From Vibrio coralliilyticus (GTDB lineage: Bacteria; Pseudomonadota; Gammaproteobacteria; Enterobacterales; Vibrionaceae), in contig NZ_CP024627.1 in assembly GCF_024449095.1 (NCBI RefSeq), forward strand, positions 434,001-498,000: a DNA stretch of 64,000 nt. The letters run 5' to 3'. Positions 28,833 to 36,779 of this stretch are shown here, piece after piece. The notes beneath the pieces are model-generated. The model worked only from the letters and a program-made list of their open reading frames with translations. It was not told where the DNA came from and made no database searches. Both the position numbers and the translations under genes were made by a program. Each line of letters begins with the position of its first letter. Position 1 is the stretch's first letter.

Positions 28833-30062
28833 TTAATGAAGGATACGTGCGCGTAGTGTCCCTTCGATCCCTTTGAGTTTCTTCAGCGCTTCTTCTGAGC
28901 GACTGGTTTCAACGTCGATCACTACATAACCAATATCAGCATTGGTTTGTAGATACTGACCGGCGATGTTGATGCCTTCTTCTGCAAAAATGGTGTTGAT
29001 TTGCGTCAGGATGCCAGGGCGGTTTTTGTGGATATGCAGTAGACGTGAGCAATCACGATGCTCAGGCAGAGAAACCTCAGGGAAGTTAACACTCGAAAGT
29101 GTCGAACCATTGTCAGAGTATTTCGCTAGTTTGCCTGCCACTTCAACACCAATATTCTCTTGCGCTTCTTGTGTTGAGCCGCCGACGTGTGGTGTCAGGA
29201 TAACATTGTCAAACTTTTGCAATGGTGACTCAAATGGGTCTGCGTTGGTTTTAGGCTCGGTTGGGAATACGTCAATCGCAGCACCAGCTAGGTGACCAGA
29301 TTCCATCGCATGACAAAGTGCTTCAATATCGACCACAGTGCCCCGTGCGGCGTTGATGAAAATTGAGCCCGGTTTCATACGAGCAAATTCTTCCGCACCC
29401 ATCATGTTTTTGGTACCCGCGGTTTCTGGAACGTGCAGAGAAATCACATCACACTTGTTTAGTAGTTCACTCATGGTATGCACTTGAGTGGCGTTACCAA
29501 GTGATAGTTTGTTCTCAATATCGTAGAAGTAAACACGCATCCCTAGGTTTTCCGCGATAATACCCAACTGCGTGCCGATGTGGCCATAGCCGATAATACC
29601 TAAACGTTTACCTCGTGCTTCGTACGAGTTGTCGGCGCTTTTTTTCCAGATACCACGGTGTGCTAGGGCGTTCTTTTCTGGAATCCCGCGCAGTAGAAGC
29701 AGGACTTGACCAAGAACCAATTCCGCTACACTGCGTGTGTTAGAAAATGGGGCATTAAACACTGGAATACCGCGAACAGCGGCTGCATTAAGATCGACTT
29801 GGTTGGTACCAATACAGAAACAACCAATCGCTACGAGCTTCTCTGCTGCGTTAATCACTTCCTGCGATAGGTTAGTGCGGGAACGGATACCGATGAAGTG
29901 AACATCCTTCACTGCTTCTAGCAATTCGTCTTCCGGTAACGAGCCTTTGTGGTATTCAATATTGGTGTAACCAGCAGCCTGAAGCACTTCTACCGAAGAT
30001 GGGTGAAGACCTTCAAGTAGGAGGATCTTAATTTTGTCTTTTTCCAGTGAAACTTTGGCCAT
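28833..30062 (-). CDS. serA: D-3-phosphoglycerate dehydrogenase
   Basis: First enzyme of serine synthesis, oxidising 3-phosphoglycerate with NAD. The 409 residues match E. coli SerA. LGIIGYGHIGTQLGI is the nucleotide-binding loop, FINAARGTVVDIEAL the substrate/dehydrogenase motif and TPHVGGSTQEAQ holds the catalytic His. The C-terminal ACT domain (about 338-409, HIHKNRPGILTQIN) gives serine feedback. ATG at 30062 with AAGGACG upstream. Paired PurR-like boxes upstream suggest purine-linked control, since serine feeds glycine and one-carbon units. Confidence 0.97.
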   Translation of the reverse strand: MAKVSLEKDKIKILLLEGLHPSSVEVLQAAGYTNIEYHKGSLPEDELLEAVKDVHFIGIRSRTNLSQEVINAAEKLVAIGCFCIGTNQVDLNAAAVRGIPVFNAPFSNTRSVAELVLGQVLLLLRGIPEKNALAHRGIWKKSADNSYEARGKRLGIIGYGHIGTQLGIIAENLGMRVYFYDIENKLSLGNATQVHTMSELLNKCDVISLHVPETAGTKNMMGAEEFARMKPGSIFINAARGTVVDIEALCHAMESGHLAGAAIDVFPTEPKTNADPFESPLQKFDNVILTPHVGGSTQEAQENIGVEVAGKLAKYSDNGSTLSSVNFPEVSLPEHRDCSRLLHIHKNRPGILTQINTIFAEEGINIAGQYLQTNADIGYVVIDVETSRSEEALKKLKGIEGTLRARILH

Positions 30063-30125
30063 TGTTTTCGTCCTTAAAATGGAAATTTGGGGCTTAACTG
30101 GCGCACAAGCGGTGTAATGTTATTA

Positions 30126-30170
30126 AAGCAAACGTTTTATTAGCAAAAAGCCTGACGCAAACGTTTTCCT
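30126..30170 (-). promoter_or_regulatory. two PurR-like boxes upstream of serA
   Basis: ACGCAAACGTTTTCCT (30155-30170) nearly matches the PurR consensus ANGCAANCGNTTNCNT. A second box, AAGCAAACGTTTTATT (30126-30141), is centred 29 bp away, close to three helical turns. Both are upstream of serA on its minus-strand side. The boxes are seen directly. Co-operative PurR binding is inferred. Confidence 0.6.
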
Positions 30171-30259
30171 TGTGCGTCTTCTGTTCACTAAGTTAACAAA
30201 AAAAATACACTTTGGGTAAGAAAATTACGGAATAAGGAATAATTTTTATAGGATAAAAG

Positions 30260-30287
30260 ACAAAAACGGCACCTAATGGTGCCGTTT
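30260..30287 (-). terminator. rpiA terminator
   Basis: AAACGGCACC (30264-30273) and GGTGCCGTTT (30278-30287) form a perfect 10-bp stem. On the minus strand a U-run follows (complement of CAAAA at 30261-30265). Confidence 0.9.
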
Positions 30288-30315
30288 GTAATGAAATAAC
30301 TGAAACTGTCTTCAA

Positions 30316-30972
30316 TTAGTCTTCGATTTTTGCCCCTTGAGGCGTGCCTGTGATCACGACATCCGCACCACGGTGAGCAAACAAGCCAACCGTCACAACA
30401 CCTGCGATAGCATTGATTTTATCTTCCATTTCTTTCGGGTTGGTGATCTGCATACCATGCACATCAAGGATCACGTTGCCGTTATCTGTTACCACACCTT
30501 CACGGTATACAGGATCGCCACCAAGTTTTACCATTTCACGAGCGACGTAAGAACGCGCCATTGGGATGACCTCTACGGGTAACGGGAACTCACCAAGAAC
30601 CTCAACGGCTTTGGTGCCATCTACGATACAGACAAACTTATCGGAAATAGCGGCAACAATTTTCTCGCGTGTTAGCGCCGCACCACCACCTTTGATCATG
30701 TCGCGCGTTGCGTTGATTTCGTCAGCACCATCAACGTAGACATCCAAGTTCGACACTTCATTACAATCGAAGACTTCAATACCTAAACCTTTGAGTTTTT
30801 CAGTCGATGCCTCTGAGCTAGAAACCGCACCTTTGATATCGTCTTTGATTGTACCGAGTGCATCGATGAAGTGATTTACCGTAGAACCTGTACCAACACC
30901 GACAATGCTGTCTTTTTCAACATACTTAAGTGCTGCCCAACCAGCTTCTTTCTTCATTTCATCTTGAGTCAT
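30316..30972 (-). CDS. rpiA: ribose-5-phosphate isomerase A
   Basis: Interconverts ribose-5-phosphate and ribulose-5-phosphate. The 218-residue length matches RpiA. Visible motifs are [20 protein letters not shown] and [12 protein letters not shown], which contain the phosphate-binding and catalytic residues. The ATG at 30972 is chosen because AGGAG lies six bases upstream. A second in-frame ATG at 30978 touches AGGAG directly and is unlikely. It lies downstream of fau (ygfA) in the same orientation. Confidence 0.97.
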   Translation of the reverse strand: MTQDEMKKEAGWAALKYVEKDSIVGVGTGSTVNHFIDALGTIKDDIKGAVSSSEASTEKLKGLGIEVFDCNEVSNLDVYVDGADEINATRDMIKGGGAALTREKIVAAISDKFVCIVDGTKAVEVLGEFPLPVEVIPMARSYVAREMVKLGGDPVYREGVVTDNGNVILDVHGMQITNPKEMEDKINAIAGVVTVGLFAHRGADVVITGTPQGAKIED

Positions 30973-30995
30973 GCCCATCTCCTGAACGAGGTTTG

Positions 30996-31011
30996 AAATT
31001 AACGTTTGCGG
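30996..31011 (-). promoter_or_regulatory. PurR-like box upstream of rpiA
   Basis: On the minus strand CCGCAAACGTTAATTT, centred 31 bases before the rpiA start, resembles the PurR box. It is in the 63-base gap after fau. Ribose-5-phosphate is the PRPP precursor, so purine control makes sense. One half-site (TTAATTT) is weak. Confidence 0.45.
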
Positions 31012-31035
31012 CGCGATTATATGATCAATCAGAGA

Positions 31036-31623
31036 CTATTCCCAATCCCAGATCTGCTTTGGTGTCACTATTTTTGGCAAAGGTACATCCCAGGATTCAA
31101 CAGGTAGCTTGTCGACTTGTTGGCAATCATGCGCAAGGCCGATAGGTTTAGCGCCTGACTTGTGGTGAAACCAAGGTTCTAGCGTCCGATCATAATAGCC
31201 GCCCCCCATTCCAAGTCGGTGGCCGTGATGATCAAAGGCGACTAAAGGGGTAGTAATGAGATCCAATTGTTGAACGGGGATAATACGCGTTTGATCTAGC
31301 TTAGGTTCTTGAATGTTATAGCGATTACGTACCATTGGTGTATCGCTATCATATCGAAGGAACAACAATTGGCCTGTTGAAAAAGGGTGAATAACCGGAA
31401 GGTAAATGTCTTTACCTTGCTGTCTGAGCCAGGCGATTAATGGAGCGGTATGGATCTCACCGTCAGTAGAAAGATACAGAGCAATATGCTGAGCTGAAGA
31501 TAATTCTGGCAGTCGAGCAAATTGAGCGATCAAATCCGCTCCCGCTTTTAGCTGCGTCGCCTCATTGAGTTGATTGCGTCTGGTGCGGATGAGTTTTCTG
31601 AGGTCTTGTCGGGAAAGAGTCAT
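31036..31623 (-). CDS. fau: 5-formyltetrahydrofolate cyclo-ligase
   Basis: Also called YgfA. Converts 5-formyl-THF to 5,10-methenyl-THF with ATP. I place the start at 31623 (MTLSRQDLRKLIRT), giving 195 residues, the normal length. The open frame runs on upstream to 31770 through what is plainly 6S RNA, so the long version is wrong. Conserved ATP-binding residues occur in GMGGGYYDRTL and near the N-terminus in RKLIRTRR. No strong ribosome site is seen. It is co-transcribed with the 6S RNA gene immediately upstream, as in E. coli ssrS-ygfA. Confidence 0.9.
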   Translation of the reverse strand: MTLSRQDLRKLIRTRRNQLNEATQLKAGADLIAQFARLPELSSAQHIALYLSTDGEIHTAPLIAWLRQQGKDIYLPVIHPFSTGQLLFLRYDSDTPMVRNRYNIQEPKLDQTRIIPVQQLDLITTPLVAFDHHGHRLGMGGGYYDRTLEPWFHHKSGAKPIGLAHDCQQVDKLPVESWDVPLPKIVTPKQIWDWE

Positions 31624-31652
31624 AGGAGTACCCATAGTTACTGGGTACCGAG

Positions 31653-31836
31653 GAGGATACCCCAGAGTGCCGTTGGAGATTTTGACCCTTGAACCAGCTG
31701 GTTCAAGGCGGATCAGCAATGATAACCGTAGGCTTCTCGGTTCAAGCCGAGCTTGCTCAATAGCTATCAAGTACTAACCCTTGGGTATTGCTTATCGGCT
31801 CAGGGACGTAATCCCCTCACGAACACTCCAGGGTAA
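31653..31836 (-). ncRNA. ssrS: 6S RNA
   Basis: Between zapA and fau, the minus strand reads a sequence clearly related to E. coli 6S RNA: near its 5' end TCCCTGAGCCGATA and later CTTGAACC, AGAAGCCT and GGTTCAAGGGT. The ends TACCCTGGAGTG and CACTCTGGGGTA pair to close the molecule, giving about 184 nt with a large central bubble. 6S RNA binds sigma70 RNA polymerase in stationary phase and shuts down many promoters. Location beside fau is the conserved one. The ends are approximate. Confidence 0.93.
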
Positions 31837-31858
31837 ATTCTTGTTAAAGCTGTAAAGG

Positions 31859-32167
31859 CTATTGCTGTCCTGGCTTTACTTTACTTAGTGCTTCCGTCAG
31901 TGATGCGCTGAGCTTTTCCAGTTGCTCATTGAGTGCATTCTGCTGCTTTTCATCTACTGTATCACGGCTTTCGAGCTCATGACAGACGTTCAGAGCAACA
32001 AAGGTCAATAGTTGAACTTCATTGGTAATTTTGGTTTTTGCAGCCATGTCTTTTAAGCGTTCATCAAGGTTTTGAGCTGCATTACGCAAAGACTCTTCTT
32101 GTCCTGACGGGCAATTTACCAGAGTTAGCTTACCTAAAATTTCGACTTCAACTGCTTGATTACTCAT
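31859..32167 (-). CDS. zapA: cell division protein ZapA
   Basis: A 102-residue FtsZ-ring-stabilising protein. It starts SNQAVEVEILGKLTLVNCP, the ZapA N-terminal dimer domain, and ends in a helical, coiled-coil-prone region (about residues 60-100). It helps bundle FtsZ protofilaments at mid-cell. Upstream of 6S RNA, as in enterics, and divergent from ygfB across a 235-base gap. Confidence 0.94.
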   Translation of the reverse strand: MSNQAVEVEILGKLTLVNCPSGQEESLRNAAQNLDERLKDMAAKTKITNEVQLLTFVALNVCHELESRDTVDEKQQNALNEQLEKLSASLTEALSKVKPGQQ

Positions 32168-32227
32168 ACCGACTCTAAATGCGTTAGTAGGGGTGATGTG
32201 CAGACAATCACCGAGGGGGAAACTATA

Positions 32228-32335
32228 GGAAAAGGCTTGTTAAGATTCAAGCTTTTCCCCGCTAAGGTGAATAAATCATAACGCAATAACACAGTAATTG
32301 GGCAAATTGTGTAAAAGCTACCCACAATTGTGTAA
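32228..32335. promoter_or_regulatory. zapA-ygfB control region: hairpin and repeated sites
   Basis: GGAAAAGGCTTG and CAAGCTTTTCC (32228-32258) form a bulged stem in the likely zapA leader. Further right, AATTGTGTAA occurs at 32305-32314 and again at 32326-32335, exactly 21 bp (two helix turns) apart. The second includes the palindrome CACAATTGTG (32323-32332). This looks like a paired operator, but no regulator can be named. Confidence 0.4.
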
Positions 32336-32402
32336 TCGCTCGTTTTCGCTGCTCTTGGTAAATGGTAGGATTGGCATTATTTAGCAAATTTTGGGTCTCT
32401 TT

Positions 32403-32978
32403 ATGAGCGAACGCAATCTGCCAGAATACCTAACTTTGGCAAGTGAACTTCAGTCAGCTGGATTGGCCGTCACCCCTTCGGAACTGCACGGCTTATTGGC
32501 TGGAATGTTAAGTGGTGGTTTGAGTTTAACCGACAAAAGCTGGCAACCTCTTATCTTTGATTACACCAATGATGGTATGGGCTGGCCGACAAAATCTTTG
32601 CAGTTGGCTGAAGCTACATTAGAGGCGACGATCGTAGAGTTTACAGGTTCAGGAATGGATATTTCGATGTTGATTCCAGACGAAGAAGCTAGTGCTAGCT
32701 TGTTTGACACAGCAGATGGTGTCGCAGAATGGGTCAATCACTTCATTTCGGGTCTGGGGTTAGTTGGTGCTGAGCTGAAGAAAGCGTCTAAGGATGTCAA
32801 AGAAGCGCTGGCCGATCTGGAAGAGATTGCCAAGCTTGGCATTGATGAAGATGATGACATGGAAGAGCAAGCGCTGTTATTGGAGCAAGTGATTGAGCAC
32901 GTTAAAGCTTGTGCGCTGACTATTCATTCTGAATTTGGCCAAAAGCCAGCAGAACAAAAAGCACCAACTACCCACTAA
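32403..32978 (+). CDS. ygfB: UPF0149 protein YgfB
   Basis: A 191-residue UPF0149-family protein. The fold is recognised by [13 protein letters not shown] near the N-terminus and [11 protein letters not shown] / [18 protein letters not shown] near the C-terminus. Function unclear: the family is linked to transcription or stress regulation in some Pseudomonas work. I chose the ATG at 32403 over the TTG at 32391 because the protein then starts MSERN like its relatives. It is probably the first gene of a ygfB-ubiH-ubiI operon. Confidence 0.9.
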   Translation: MSERNLPEYLTLASELQSAGLAVTPSELHGLLAGMLSGGLSLTDKSWQPLIFDYTNDGMGWPTKSLQLAEATLEATIVEFTGSGMDISMLIPDEEASASLFDTADGVAEWVNHFISGLGLVGAELKKASKDVKEALADLEEIAKLGIDEDDDMEEQALLLEQVIEHVKACALTIHSEFGQKPAEQKAPTTH

Positions 32979-32990
32979 TCAGGACTTCCC

Positions 32991-34169
32991 ATGAAGCAGT
33001 TTGATGTTGTAATTGCTGGTGGTGCAATGGCGGGTATGACGCTGGCATTAGCGATTAATACACTTTCTCGACAGCCGATTTCTATTGCAGTTATTGAGCC
33101 TTATAAAGCTGATCACCAAGCTCACCCAGGCTTTGACTCCCGTTCTATCGCTCTATCATATGGCACCGTAAATATTTTAAAACAATTCGAGCTGTGGGAA
33201 GACATTTCAAAATTAGCGACCGCCATTGAACATATTCATGTATCTGATCGCTCTCATGCAGGCATGACAGACATCGACCATAAAGCAGTGGGTGTAGAAG
33301 CTCTAGGCTATGTGGTCGAGTTAGCGGATATTGGTCGCTTGTATCATGATAAAGCGGCTCAAGATCCTAATATTACTTTGCTTTGCCCTGCATCGGTGAA
33401 CCGTGTTGAACGTTTGCAGGAAGAAGTGCATGTTTCTCTTGATAATGGGCAGGTGATCAGTGGAAAGCTATTAGTCGCCGCTGATGGTGCGGTATCAACC
33501 TGTTGCCAGCAAATCGGATTAGAGCTCAACGAGCATGATTTTGAGCAAGTAGCAGTGATTGCCAATATCAAAACAGCTCAAGCTCACCAAGGTCGTGCGT
33601 TTGAGAGGTTCACTGCATCTGGTCCAGTCGCCTTGTTACCAATGAGCGAACAGCGAATGTCGTTAGTTTGGTGTTTAAGCTCAGATGATGCACAGCGAAT
33701 CATGTCTCTGAGTGAAGACGCATTTCTTGAAGAGTTGCAGCAGGCTTTCGGTTGGAGACTGGGTAAGCTGGAAAAAGTCGGACAACGAGCTGACTATCCA
33801 TTGCTGTTGCGTTACAGATCGCAGAATACCTCTCACCGATTTGCCCTTGTGGGGAATGCTGCCCAGACGCTGCACCCAATCGCTGGACAAGGCTTCAATT
33901 TAGGGATCCGGGATGTTGCGACATTAGCCGAAGCGATTGCCAATCATGAGCATGATCCAGGTGTATACTCGGTTTTACGCCAGTTTAAGCATCGTCGTGA
34001 AAGTGACCGCCGCGTGACCATCACTTTGACTTCGTCTTTGGTGCATATTTTTTCCAATGACTACCTTTCGTTGCGTATTGGCCGAAATATCAGTTTAGCA
34101 GCGATGGACAATATTCCAGCTTTAAAAGCCCCTTTATTAGCGAGAACTTTAGGTTTAGTTTCTCGCTAG
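32991..34169 (+). CDS. ubiH: 2-octaprenyl-6-methoxyphenol hydroxylase
   Basis: FAD monooxygenase in ubiquinone synthesis. It is 392 residues. FAD-binding motifs are VVIAGGAMAGMTLAL at the N-terminus, LVAADGAVS in the middle, and LVGNAAQTLHPIAGQGFNL near 290 (Asn rather than the usual Asp, as in E. coli UbiH). AGGAC precedes the ATG. It lies 12 bases after ygfB and before the homologous ubiI, so a shared operon is likely. Confidence 0.93.
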   Translation: MKQFDVVIAGGAMAGMTLALAINTLSRQPISIAVIEPYKADHQAHPGFDSRSIALSYGTVNILKQFELWEDISKLATAIEHIHVSDRSHAGMTDIDHKAVGVEALGYVVELADIGRLYHDKAAQDPNITLLCPASVNRVERLQEEVHVSLDNGQVISGKLLVAADGAVSTCCQQIGLELNEHDFEQVAVIANIKTAQAHQGRAFERFTASGPVALLPMSEQRMSLVWCLSSDDAQRIMSLSEDAFLEELQQAFGWRLGKLEKVGQRADYPLLLRYRSQNTSHRFALVGNAAQTLHPIAGQGFNLGIRDVATLAEAIANHEHDPGVYSVLRQFKHRRESDRRVTITLTSSLVHIFSNDYLSLRIGRNISLAAMDNIPALKAPLLARTLGLVSR

Positions 34170-34194
34170 CAGATTGAATAAGGATTGAATTCAG

Positions 34195-35421
34195 ATGATG
34201 CAAAGCGTTGATATTGCAATTGTCGGTGGAGGCATGGTCGGTCTAGCTTTGGCGGCGGCGTTTAAAGAGACTGACCTGCGTATTGCAGTAATCGAAAGCC
34301 GTGTTCCGGATAGTGAACTGGCTGAACTACCAGATGTCCGCGTCTCAGCTTTGAGCCGTTCAAGTGAAAATATATTACGTAACCTAGGCGCATGGAATGG
34401 TATCGTACAGCGTCGCGCCGCACCGTATTCAGCCATGGAAGTATGGGAGCAAGATAGCTTTGCCCGGATTGAGTTTGATGCTCAGAAGTTAGCCCAGCCA
34501 GATTTGGGGCATATTGTTGAAAATCGTGTGATTCAGCTTTCATTGCTTGAGCAGGTCAAGCAGCAGTCAAACGTTAGCTTATTTATGCCGACAAAATGCA
34601 GTTCGATGGCTATTGGTGAAAGTGAAGCTTGGTTAACGTTGGATAACGGTCAGTCCCTGACTGCTAAGTTGGTTGTTGGCGCGGATGGGGCTAATTCTTG
34701 GGTGCGCAAGCAGCAAGATATTCCTTTAACGCACTGGGACTATGGGCATAGCGCCGTTGTAGCGAATGTTTGGACAGCAGAAACGCACGACAGAGTTGCG
34801 CGTCAGATCTTTACACCACAAGGACCGCTGGCTTTTTTACCTATGGGTGAAAGCAATATGAGTTCGATTGTCTGGTCTACTGAACCGAATCGAGCCGACA
34901 GTTTAGTGGCCATGTCTGATGCTGAATTCAATAAAGCCCTGACGGCTGAATTTGATGCTCGACTAGGGTTATGTGAAGTCGTCGGACAACGCTTCGCTTT
35001 CCCACTCAAAATGCGTTATGCGCGAGACTTTGCCGTAGAGCGAGTTGCCCTTGTGGGGGATGCGGCTCATACCATTCACCCGCTAGCGGGGCAGGGTGTC
35101 AACCTTGGTTTGTTGGATGCTGCGAGTCTTGCCCAAGAGGTGATGACGTTATGGCGTAAAGGTGAAGACATTGGTGCTAAACGTAATCTCCGTAGTTACG
35201 AGCGCTGGAGAAAATCTGAAGCCGCGAAAATGATCGCAGCGATGCAAGGATTCAAAGATCTGTTTTCTGGGGATAACCCTGCGAAGAAGCTGGCGAGAGG
35301 TATTGGTATGGCGTTGGTTGGGCAATTGCCAGGAGCGAAAGATGAAATCATGAAACGTGCTCTTGGATTGAAAGGTGAGCTCCCTGCGCTAGCGCAATAT
35401 CATGAGGCGACATTACCTTAG
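34195..35421 (+). CDS. ubiI: 2-octaprenylphenol hydroxylase UbiI
   Basis: FAD monooxygenase (also VisC) acting at C5 in ubiquinone synthesis. The 408 residues are normal. GGGMVGLALAAAF binds FAD, VVGADGANSWVR follows and VGDAAHTIHPLAGQGVNLG has the conserved Asp. It is homologous to ubiH. AAGGATT lies upstream; two successive ATG codons (34195 and 34198) could start translation. The gene ends at a terminator shared with ytfK. Confidence 0.93.
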   Translation: MMQSVDIAIVGGGMVGLALAAAFKETDLRIAVIESRVPDSELAELPDVRVSALSRSSENILRNLGAWNGIVQRRAAPYSAMEVWEQDSFARIEFDAQKLAQPDLGHIVENRVIQLSLLEQVKQQSNVSLFMPTKCSSMAIGESEAWLTLDNGQSLTAKLVVGADGANSWVRKQQDIPLTHWDYGHSAVVANVWTAETHDRVARQIFTPQGPLAFLPMGESNMSSIVWSTEPNRADSLVAMSDAEFNKALTAEFDARLGLCEVVGQRFAFPLKMRYARDFAVERVALVGDAAHTIHPLAGQGVNLGLLDAASLAQEVMTLWRKGEDIGAKRNLRSYERWRKSEAAKMIAAMQGFKDLFSGDNPAKKLARGIGMALVGQLPGAKDEIMKRALGLKGELPALAQYHEATLP

Positions 35422-35438
35422 TTGTTTGTGTAAATCAC

Positions 35439-35464
35439 AAAGGGTTGGCTAAAGCCAACCCTTT
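35439..35464. terminator. hairpin between ubiI and ytfK
   Basis: A perfect 12-bp stem, AAAGGGTTGGCT (35439-35450) and AGCCAACCCTTT (35453-35464), with a minimal loop. It lies between convergent genes and probably terminates both, though the T-tails are short. Confidence 0.8.
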
Positions 35465-35475
35465 CTAATTCCTAT

Positions 35476-35682
35476 TTACGCGTATGCGCAGCGTAGTCTC
35501 ATTATTTCTTGGTTCACTTCTTTGACTGTCTGGAAATGTCGTCGCTCAGCTTTTTCCGGTAAGACGAGTTTACCGTTATCAAATTCAAACTTACCAATAC
35601 CGTAGATATAAATCCTTCCCTTAAAGAGCCGACTTACGTGTTTAGCAATCATACTTGGTGTATAGCGCTTAAACAGTCTCAT
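35476..35682 (-). CDS. ytfK: DUF1107 protein YtfK
   Basis: A 68-residue DUF1107 protein closely resembling E. coli YtfK: RYTPSMIAKHVSRLFKGRIYI (in two pieces RYTPSMIAKHV and LFKGRIYI), GIGKFEFDNGKLVLP and EVNQEIMRLR. E. coli YtfK promotes SpoT-dependent (p)ppGpp accumulation. The ATG at 35682 is preceded by AAGGATT. The long open frame to 35886 adds a low-complexity AT-rich extension without a family match. The window also carries relA, the other stringent-response gene. Confidence 0.85.
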   Translation of the reverse strand: MRLFKRYTPSMIAKHVSRLFKGRIYIYGIGKFEFDNGKLVLPEKAERRHFQTVKEVNQEIMRLRCAYA

Positions 35683-35975
35683 AGAGTAATCCTTATGTTT
35701 AGCAAGCACTGCAAAGTATACGATTTTCCGCCTATTTTTTATGTGATTATGGTGGAGGAATATGCAGTTAAATGTGTTTTTTTGGATATTTGTGTTGTTG
35801 TAGGCAAAACCGCGGATAAATATCCATTTTATTGTGACAATTACCTCAGTTATGTTCTGTTTCTGGAACTCATCTCGGATTATCACTCAGCAAAATAGTA
35901 AACCGGAGATTTATGACATTTATAAGAATAGTTTAACTTTTTTATAATATGCCAACTTACGGTAAATTTTTTGTA
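35683..35975. other. ytfK upstream region, no gene seen
   Basis: AT-rich sequence between ytfK and the candidate small RNA. An 86-codon plus-strand frame (35638-35898) overlaps ytfK and has no ribosome site. I see no hairpins of note. The ytfK promoter presumably lies within the first 100 bases above its start. Confidence 0.4.
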
Positions 35976-36090
35976 TAAAAAAAGCCCGCTAAAATGCGGG
36001 CGAATAGTCACAGATGCATTACACAAAAAGTGGATGTCCTGAAACAATCAGTGGATTCACTTTTTCGTTGGAGAAGGATTTGTATGCTTA
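35976..36090 (-). ncRNA. candidate small RNA with two hairpins
   Basis: On the minus strand two successive hairpins are visible. The first has arms AAAAAGTG (36025-36032) and CACTTTTT (36058-36065), with partial pairing inside. The last is GCCCGC (35984-35989) and GCGGGC (35996-36001) followed by a run of seven U, a strong intrinsic terminator. An unpaired linker of about 20 bases lies between, as in Hfq-bound sRNAs. The terminator is 300 bases away from the nearest upstream minus-strand gene. The 5' end is a guess and I could not identify a good promoter. Confidence 0.4.
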
Positions 36091-36308
36091 TTACTATTTA
36101 ATCGCTCAGCAGCTAAACATACCAAGCTATACATCATAATTCGCTCGTACTTTACCCAACGAAAATAAGCTTAATCTAAAATATTGATTGTGACTATATA
36201 TTCTTTATTTTTGAATAATAATTTATTTTATTGGAGTGCTTTATTGAGTGGCTTATCACGATTTTATGCAAATGGAATGAGTGATAAGAGAGGTAAATGA
36301 TGGTTATA

Positions 36309-36779
36309 TCACCTGCAGATGTCGGCAAAGATCGGGTTGCAGAGCCGGATCAAGTCGTCCCTGTGGAGGGCTAAACCTGCCATATTTGAGCCACTGCTTA
36401 TGGTGACTTTGGATTCGTTTAAGATTCGGTTATCAAAAATGATCGGCATGTTAATCGGAAGCAGTAAGGGTGTGACGGTGCCAATTTGATAACCTGTAAG
36501 CTCTTCCACCATTGATAAATCCACACAGGTCATTCGTCGACAGTCAAGCAATGACCGCACTTTTTTAGGATCAACTGATTTGTCTCCTGGTGCACAAGCT
36601 AACGCATACAAGTTACCCATATCACGCAATAGGATCGATTTAACCATCTGTGCAGGTCTAACTCCTCGTTGCCGAGCGGCATCATCAATCGTAATCGCTG
36701 GGGATTGATGCGGGAGGAGCTGGAAAGAAACCCGCTGCTCGGTCAAGTAGCGGGTGAGCTTGGTTTCGAACTTATTCAT
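36309..36779 (-). CDS. YbaK/YeaK-like aminoacyl-tRNA deacylase family protein
   Basis: A 157-residue YbaK-domain protein, probably an aminoacyl-tRNA editing hydrolase. The segment QMVKSILLRD carries the family lysine and GYQIGTVTPLLLP the GxxxP loop. It starts at the second of two ATG codons (36779; 36782 possible), overlapping the ygfZ stop, so it is translationally coupled to ygfZ. The tRNA substrate is unknown. It differs from the YbaK-like gene at 2524. The frame's longer start at 36833 would sit deep inside ygfZ. Confidence 0.75.
   Translation of the reverse strand: MNKFETKLTRYLTEQRVSFQLLPHQSPAITIDDAARQRGVRPAQMVKSILLRDMGNLYALACAPGDKSVDPKKVRSLLDCRRMTCVDLSMVEELTGYQIGTVTPLLLPINMPIIFDNRILNESKVTISSGSNMAGLALHRDDLIRLCNPIFADICR

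Noticed and set aside
35638..35898. 86-codon plus-strand frame opposite ytfK
   Set aside because: Overlaps a recognisable gene on the other strand and has no start signal.
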